A stretch of DNA of 64,000 bases from contig NZ_CP011270.1 of the NCBI RefSeq assembly GCF_001610835.1, forward strand, positions 8,307,256-8,371,255, read 5' to 3'. Positions 55,074-64,000 of the stretch are shown one piece after another. The notes under the pieces were generated by a model. The model worked only from the letters and a program-made list of their open reading frames with translations. It was not told where the DNA came from and searched no databases. Made by a program: the position numbers and the translations under genes. The DNA is from Planctomyces sp. SH-PL14 (lineage in GTDB: Bacteria; Planctomycetota; Planctomycetia; Planctomycetales; Planctomycetaceae). How positions within the stretch are numbered: position 1 is the first letter of the stretch; each line of letters opens with the position of its first letter.

Positions 55074-56306
55074 TCACGCCGCCTTTCGGATCACCTTCCC
55101 GTCCAACGCGGCAGGCCGAACGGTTCCGTTCAGCCACTCGTCGAGCCGCTTTCCCCGAACGAAGGCCTCGTACGTCAGAAGACTCATCGCGATCCCCACC
55201 GCGGCCGCGAGTCCGCACTTGACCGGCCCCGGCAGGTCGAAGACCCGCAGTGAGACCTGCGTCAGCCCGACAACGGGATGATGGGCCAGATAGATCCACA
55301 GCGAGGCCCGCGAAAGGTATCCAACCAGGGGCGTGACCGTCCGCGACCCATCGATCGCCGTCAGGAACAGCCCCGAGGCGGCCAGCCAGCCGCAGCCGGC
55401 GAACCCGGTCGTCAGTCCCAGCCGCGACCATCCGGAAAACGGCTCGGCAACGTGCATCGCCACCGTCGACCAGACGGGAAGAAACAGCAGGCCCGCCGCG
55501 GCCACGAGACGCAGGCCAAGTCCGGAGTTGCCGGCGATGCCGCTCATTCGCCCCAGCCAGCCCAGGGCGAAGCAGGGGGCGTAGTACGCAAGCCGCCCCG
55601 GAGTCAAAAGAATCGATTGCTCAAAGCCGATCACGACCCGCGGATCCCAGGTGAGTCCCGCCACGCTGATCGCAAAGAGACCGGCCACGATCGCCGCCCG
55701 CGTCCAGGTCGACGGACCGCGGCGGATCGGAATGGTCGCCGGCTCCGCGGCCGGACGCCGGGTGTTCCAGAAGGCGATCAGTCCCCCGTACGCGCAGAAG
55801 ATCCACTGGTAGATCAGAAACCACAGGTGGCTCGGCCCGAGGAGCTGGTCGGAGAGGGGCGCGTCGACTTTGAGGCTTTGAAGTTTGCGGGGGATGATCC
55901 GTCCTTCGCAGACCCATCCCAGGAGCCAGACATAAAGGTCGAGCGGGAGGATCAGGACCGCGCCGACGAGGAATGGAATTCCGAGCCGGAGAGTCCGGTT
56001 GCGGACGAGGGCGACGGGGCCGGCGCGTTCGCACGACTGTGCTGCCAGGAACCCGCCGATCAGAAAAAAGAGCGGCATGACGAACGTATCGATCCCCCAG
56101 CAGAGCCCGTCGACGAGGACGGACTGGGCCGGCAGATCGGTCGTACACCACACGAGCCCCGGCATGGGGGAACTCATGTAGGGAATCCCCGCATGCAGGA
56201 CGACCACCGCCAGGCTCGCACCGGCGCGCAGCCAGTCGAGGCCGCCGTAGCGGGGAGCGGGCGAAGACGCCGATGTGGGCCAGCCGGGAGCGGGGCGGGA
56301 ATTCAT
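55074..56306 (-). CDS. Acyltransferase 3 family membrane protein (OpgC-like)
   Basis: A 410-residue polytopic protein with about ten membrane helices. The family signature is clear: GLDWLRAGASLAVVVLHAGIPY with the catalytic-type His38, FVMPLFFLIGGFLAAQS, RTLRLGIPFLVGAVLILPL, LLGPSHLWFLIYQWIFCAY and LSRASLWIYLAHHPVVGLTQV. Members transfer acyl groups to sugars of envelope glucans or polysaccharides; OpgC adds succinyl groups to osmoregulated glucans. The acceptor here is unknown. It is convergent with the preceding operon and has no linked glucan genes. Confidence 0.9.
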   Translation of the reverse strand: MNSRPAPGWPTSASSPAPRYGGLDWLRAGASLAVVVLHAGIPYMSSPMPGLVWCTTDLPAQSVLVDGLCWGIDTFVMPLFFLIGGFLAAQSCERAGPVALVRNRTLRLGIPFLVGAVLILPLDLYVWLLGWVCEGRIIPRKLQSLKVDAPLSDQLLGPSHLWFLIYQWIFCAYGGLIAFWNTRRPAAEPATIPIRRGPSTWTRAAIVAGLFAISVAGLTWDPRVVIGFEQSILLTPGRLAYYAPCFALGWLGRMSGIAGNSGLGLRLVAAAGLLFLPVWSTVAMHVAEPFSGWSRLGLTTGFAGCGWLAASGLFLTAIDGSRTVTPLVGYLSRASLWIYLAHHPVVGLTQVSLRVFDLPGPVKCGLAAAVGIAMSLLTYEAFVRGKRLDEWLNGTVRPAALDGKVIRKAA

Positions 56307-56405
56307 CCGTGATTTCCGCGGGACTCAAGTCGGCCGAAGTCTAGCCGGAGAGCCGCTTTTCCGCCGAGATCACTTTCGCCCCGTCCCGTTTCGCATCCTA
56401 AGGGG

Positions 56406-60809
<4,404 letters not shown>

Positions 60810-60896
60810 GATGGTTTTAAGGAGATGCCGAGATGCGGTGAGACGTGGGTTTGCAGTTTACGAGTTTCCGCCGCGCTTCACCAATGGACGCAACGT

Positions 60897-61215
60897 GTGC
60901 TTGCCGGCGCGACGTCGATAGCTCAAACCCAATGTGCCACGGCCACTGGGGTCAAGGGGGCAACCCCTTGCCGCCGGAGGCACTTCCATGAGGAACCGTG
61001 GTAAGCAACGGATATCCCCCCTTGTGGTGCCGGTGTTGAGGACTCCCTCACCCGATGCCGCTGGGTTTGCGATCCCCGCGGGTTGGTGAGGGGCATACGA
61101 CACGGTGTCCGCGTTTGGACACTCACTCCTTCAGACATCTTCCGACGGCCAGGCCTCCGGCGGGCAAGAGGGCGTTGCCCCCTTGCATCCCCCACCAGGG
61201 TGCCCCTGGACCCGG
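60897..61215 (-). repeat. Intergenic structured repeat, copy R12
   Basis: This 319 bp reverse-oriented copy lies between divergent genes. A central GTGTCC/GGACAC hairpin with a 6-base loop is perfect here. H4 has a shortened stem around TTG. H2 has the standard 10 bp form with one wobble. Confidence 0.9.
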
Positions 61216-61290
61216 TGAAGGGGTGCATTCGATGTCTCCCCTCCCCTTCGATAGACTCACACCTCACCCGCTGCCACCTGGAGACTCTCG

Positions 61291-62223
61291 ATGCAACTCG
61301 GCTTCGTCAGCACGATCCTTCCGGAACTCTCCCTCCCCGAACTCCTGGCCTTCTCCAAAAAAGCAGGAGCCAAATGCGTCGAAGTCATGTGCTGGCCCGT
61401 CGGAAAGGCCGAACGCCGCTACGCCGGCGTCACCCACGTCGACGTCACCGACATGACCCAAAGCCGCGCCGATGACATCCTGGCCACCGTCCACCAGAGC
61501 GGCGTCGCCCTCAGCGGACTCGGCTACTACCCCAACGCCCTCTCCCCCGACCGCGAAGACGCCGAACGCGGCATCGCCCACCTCAAGAAAACGATCCAGG
61601 CCGCGCCGCTCCTCAAGGTCGGAGTTGTCACCAGCTTCGTCGGCAAAGACTGGACGCGCCCCATGTCCGACAACTGGGCCCTCTTCGAAAAGATCTGGCC
61701 CGACATCATCCGCCTGGCGGAAGACAACGGCGTCAAAATCGCCATCGAAAACTGCCCGATGTACTTCACGAAGGACGAATGGCCCGGCGGAAAGAACCTC
61801 GCCACGAGCCCGGCTTACTGGCGGCGAATGCTCGAGATCATCCCCAGCCCGAGCTTCGGCCTCAACTTCGATCCCTCTCACTTCGTCTGGCAGCGGATGG
61901 ACTACCTCACGCCGCTCCGGGAGTTCAAGGACCGGCTGTTCCACATCCACTGCAAGGACGCCCGCCTCGACGTCGAGAAGCTCAACGACCTGGGAATCTT
62001 TGCCCACCCGAACGAGTACCACACCCCCAAGCTCCCCGGCCTGGGGGATGTCGACTGGGGCAAGTTTTTCTCGGTCCTGAGCGACATCGGCTACCGCGGA
62101 CCTGTGTGCGCCGAAGTCGAAGACCGCGCTTATGAAGGCTCGCTTGAGCTCCGCAAGGTGTCGGTCGTCCAGAGCCTGCGGTACCTCCGCAACTTTGCGA
62201 TGGACCAGGGAGAGCCGGTCTAG
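61291..62223 (+). CDS. Sugar-phosphate isomerase/epimerase (xylose-isomerase-like TIM barrel)
   Basis: A 310-residue cytoplasmic TIM barrel with no signal peptide, unlike the homologue at 1.2 kb. Family motifs: [46 protein letters not shown] with the conserved Glu, [13 protein letters not shown] with metal Asp/His, [11 protein letters not shown] and [14 protein letters not shown]. Such enzymes commonly act with Gfo/Idh oxidoreductases on inositols or keto-sugars. It is followed by inverted repeat P2 and then birA, 170 bases on, so it is probably a single-gene unit. Confidence 0.93.
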   Translation: MQLGFVSTILPELSLPELLAFSKKAGAKCVEVMCWPVGKAERRYAGVTHVDVTDMTQSRADDILATVHQSGVALSGLGYYPNALSPDREDAERGIAHLKKTIQAAPLLKVGVVTSFVGKDWTRPMSDNWALFEKIWPDIIRLAEDNGVKIAIENCPMYFTKDEWPGGKNLATSPAYWRRMLEIIPSPSFGLNFDPSHFVWQRMDYLTPLREFKDRLFHIHCKDARLDVEKLNDLGIFAHPNEYHTPKLPGLGDVDWGKFFSVLSDIGYRGPVCAEVEDRAYEGSLELRKVSVVQSLRYLRNFAMDQGEPV

Positions 62224-62232
62224 TCACCTCGT

Positions 62233-62312
62233 CCTATCTGTGTGCATCCGTGTTCATCTGTGGCCAATCCTTCTGATTCAGCCACAGATGAACGCAGATT
62301 AACACAGATAAG
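62233..62312. repeat. Long inverted repeat of the 'acagatgaacacagat' type (P2)
   Basis: The arms 62233-62264 and 62281-62312 are near-perfect reverse complements around a 16-base loop. The GTTCATCTGTGGC core is identical to P1 at 2.1 kb. It lies 9 bases after the TIM-barrel stop codon and may act as its terminator. Confidence 0.85.
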
Positions 62313-62393
62313 AGGGCTCACTGTTATTGTCTTGTTCGCCGTTCCGGTGCCTGGCTGACCTCGGCCAAGTGCCGTCTTGATATCCCCGGTTGA

Positions 62394-63185
62394 ATGTCCC
62401 TGTCCGGTCCCTTTCTCGACGCCGATCGCCTGCTCCGCGAGACCTTTCTCGCCGATGTCCGGCTCTTCGCGCAGCTCCCCTCGACGAACGACTACGCCCA
62501 TGCGGCAGCCCGGGAAGGGGCCCGCACGCCGCTGCTCATCGTGGCGGACGAGCAGACGGCCGGACGCGGACGCGGCGCCAATCGGTGGATGACCGGGGCG
62601 GGGGCGCTGACCTTCTCGCTCCTGCTCGAGCCGCGGAAGCTGGGGATGCCGCTCGCCTCGTGGCCGATTCTGTCCCTCGCCTGCGGAGCGAGCGTGGCGC
62701 TGTCACTGGAGACGCTGCTCGGTCCGCGGGCGGATGTCCGGGTCAAGTGGCCCAACGACGTTTATCTCGAAGGGGCCAAGGTGTGCGGGATCCTGGTGGA
62801 GACGCCGAAGTCTTCGCCGGATTCGCTGATCATCGGGATTGGCATCAACGTCAATAACCTTCGAGAGGCTGCGCCGCCTGAAGTCCAGAAGCGGATGATT
62901 TCGCTGGCCGATGTGGCGGGACAGGAGTTGCCGCGGACCGATGTCCTCATTGAGGTCCTGCAGCAGTTGCGCAGGCAGTTCGACGCCGTGGCGGAAGTTC
63001 CGGGGGCGGTGATCGAGAGCTGCCGGGCGCGGTGTTTTCTGACGGGTCGGCTTCTCAGTGTCAGCGATGGTGTGCGAACCGTCAGCGGGACCTGTTTGGG
63101 TCTCGATGATGATGGAGCCCTCCGCGTGGCGACGGCGGCGGGGCAACAGCGGTGTGTAGCGGGTAGCGTCGAGCTCCTCGACTGA
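62394..63185 (+). CDS. birA: Biotin--[acetyl-CoA-carboxylase] ligase
   Basis: A 263-residue biotin protein ligase that activates biotin as biotinyl-AMP and attaches it to the carboxyl carrier protein. Conserved sites: the substrate loop AGRGRGANRW, LTFSLLL, KWPNDVYLEGAKVCGILVET, and IIGIGINVNN. The C-terminal SH3-like domain ends RCVAGSVELLD. There is no N-terminal helix-turn-helix, so it is a monofunctional ligase and not a BirA-type repressor. bioF is 14 kb away with no shared promoter. Confidence 0.95.
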   Translation: MSLSGPFLDADRLLRETFLADVRLFAQLPSTNDYAHAAAREGARTPLLIVADEQTAGRGRGANRWMTGAGALTFSLLLEPRKLGMPLASWPILSLACGASVALSLETLLGPRADVRVKWPNDVYLEGAKVCGILVETPKSSPDSLIIGIGINVNNLREAAPPEVQKRMISLADVAGQELPRTDVLIEVLQQLRRQFDAVAEVPGAVIESCRARCFLTGRLLSVSDGVRTVSGTCLGLDDDGALRVATAAGQQRCVAGSVELLD

Positions 63186-63191
63186 CTTTGC

Positions 63192-63514
63192 GTCCTCGCC
63201 GGCAAAGCGTTGATAGCTCAAACCCAACGTGCGACGGCCGCTGGGGTCAAGGGGGCCACGCCCCCTTGACCCCAGCGGCACTTCTATGAGGAACCGTGGT
63301 AAGCAACGGGTATCCCCTTTGTGGAACCGGCCATGAGGACTCTCTCAAACCACACCGCTTGCTTTGCGGTCCCCGCGAGTTGGTGAAGGGGCATACGGCA
63401 CGGTGTCCGCGCTTGGACACGCTCTCCTTCAGACAGCTCTCGACGAGACGGCCTCCGGCGGGCAAGGGGGATTCTCCCCCTTGCATCCCCTGACCAGGGT
63501 GCCCCTGGGCCCGG
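63192..63514 (-). repeat. Intergenic structured repeat, copy R13 (perfect 20 bp H4 hairpin)
   Basis: This 323 bp reverse-oriented copy lies between convergent genes. H4 has become a perfect 20 bp stem (63237-63256 with 63260-63279) around a 3-base loop, and the right central arm has been lost in exchange. H2 is the only copy with an A·T pair at the loop (GCAAGGGGGA/TCCCCCTTGC) where others have C·G. These changes keep both stems. Confidence 0.9.
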
Positions 63515-63529
63515 TTCTTACGCCAGTCG

Positions 63530-64000
63530 CTACACCAGCCCGCGCGTCTTCCGCAACGTCCACTCCAACGTCATCAGACCCGCAAACAACAACAACAACG
63601 GCCACCCATCCCACAAATTCTCCAACCGCTGCCGAGTCATCTCCGTCATCAGCCCCTGAGCCAACAACTGATCCACAAAATCACCAAACTTCTCCGGGAC
63701 AATCGCCACCGTCCCCGTAATCGTGGCGATCTCGTTCGCCAGCTCCGGATTCGCCGCCGGATTGTCCAGCTCAATGTCCCGCGCATCGACAATGAACCGC
63801 GTCGTCGCCGTCAGACCAAGCGACTTCCCATCTTTCGAAGCCCGGACCGACACCCAGTAGTCCCCCGGCAAATCAGTCCCCGCAAACTCCCCCTGTCCCC
63901 CTTCCGCCGTCCTCTGCGGCGTCACCGTCTGCTTCGATCCATCCGGCCGAACGACTTCGACCTGATAGTCCGCATCCTTCACCGGAGCGAGGTTCTTGTC
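63530..64000 (-). CDS. C-terminal part of a membrane protein (VWA/glutamine-amidotransferase-like, N-terminus beyond window)
   Basis: The open frame enters from the right edge and ends at a stop at 63530, so 156 residues are seen. They show a beta-sandwich stretch (DADYQVEVVRPDGSKQTVTPQ, GDYWVSVRASKDGKSLGLTATTRFIV), an acidic linker (DIELDNPAANPELANEIATI) and one terminal membrane helix (WPLLLLFAGLMTLEWTLRKTRGLV). The ending with EW-x-LRK-x-GLV is typical of large planctomycete proteins annotated as VWA-domain or glutamine amidotransferase-like, usually near MoxR/BatA genes. The assignment rests on this tail only. Confidence 0.7.
   Translation of the reverse strand, partial: DKNLAPVKDADYQVEVVRPDGSKQTVTPQRTAEGGQGEFAGTDLPGDYWVSVRASKDGKSLGLTATTRFIVDARDIELDNPAANPELANEIATITGTVAIVPEKFGDFVDQLLAQGLMTEMTRQRLENLWDGWPLLLLFAGLMTLEWTLRKTRGLV

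Overview
The window is GC-rich chromosomal DNA from a planctomycete (PVC superphylum), most likely in the Planctomycetales/Gimesia relatives. The evidence is several families largely confined to that group: DUF1501, DUF1552 and DUF1592-type proteins, a DUF1549/DUF1553 cytochrome, two PVC-type heme-binding CxxCH proteins, a DUF1080 hydrolase, a DUF1570 protein, secreted Gfo/Idh and TIM-barrel proteins with twin-arginine signals, and the short intergenic 'EGEAPAEP' repeat. Genus and species cannot be read from the sequence. I see no rRNA, tRNA, CRISPR array, phage or transposase gene.

Layout. 1-2.1 kb: end-truncated DUF1501 protein and a secreted TIM-barrel isomerase. 2.3-5.4 kb: a minus-strand run of M24 peptidase, ogt, rph and a RimK-like ATP-grasp ligase. 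5.7-9.6 kb: a conserved-looking unknown, an RmlD-like SDR and a Gfo/Idh oxidoreductase. 10.2-14.8 kb: two exported repeat (TPR-like) proteins. 14.9-19.9 kb: glycosyltransferase, prs, tmk and purD (nucleotide metabolism). 20.3-26.2 kb: an exported unknown, a metallophosphatase and the DUF1592 cytochrome/DUF1552 pair. 26.5-31.6 kb: a membrane-anchored unknown, a small protein with a HEPN-type motif and a 1071-residue PVC cytochrome. 31.7-34.9 kb: ABC permease and gatB. 35.2-41.2 kb: a three-gene DAB-type inorganic-carbon transporter. 41.5-46 kb: aldo/keto reductase, PadR/HAAS pair and a Ser/Thr kinase. 46.2-49 kb: DUF1080-bioF-larB. 49.4-54.7 kb: DUF1570 protein, DUF1549/DUF1553 cytochrome and a membrane protein. 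55-64 kb: acyltransferase, a 1467-residue ThuA/PVC cytochrome, a TIM-barrel isomerase, birA and the C-terminus of a membrane protein.

The most striking feature is not a gene. A roughly 306-334 bp element occurs thirteen times, plus one remnant, about once per 5 kb and in both orientations. It lies only between transcription units and fills 14 of the 15 gene-free gaps longer than 300 bp. Each copy is a chain of hairpins (called H1, H2, H4 and H5 below) with a long-range pairing that closes a central domain. The hairpin stems carry compensatory base changes between copies and one loop insertion that leaves its stem intact. This points to selection or conversion on a folded structure rather than on a peptide. 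Three other inverted repeats (two of the 'acagatgaacacagat' type, one of the 'accaaggcaccaag' type) also lie between genes.

Gene starts were chosen from start codon, ribosome-binding site, signal peptide and overlap with neighbours; several are shorter than the longest open frame because the upstream extension reads into an intergenic repeat or a neighbouring gene.
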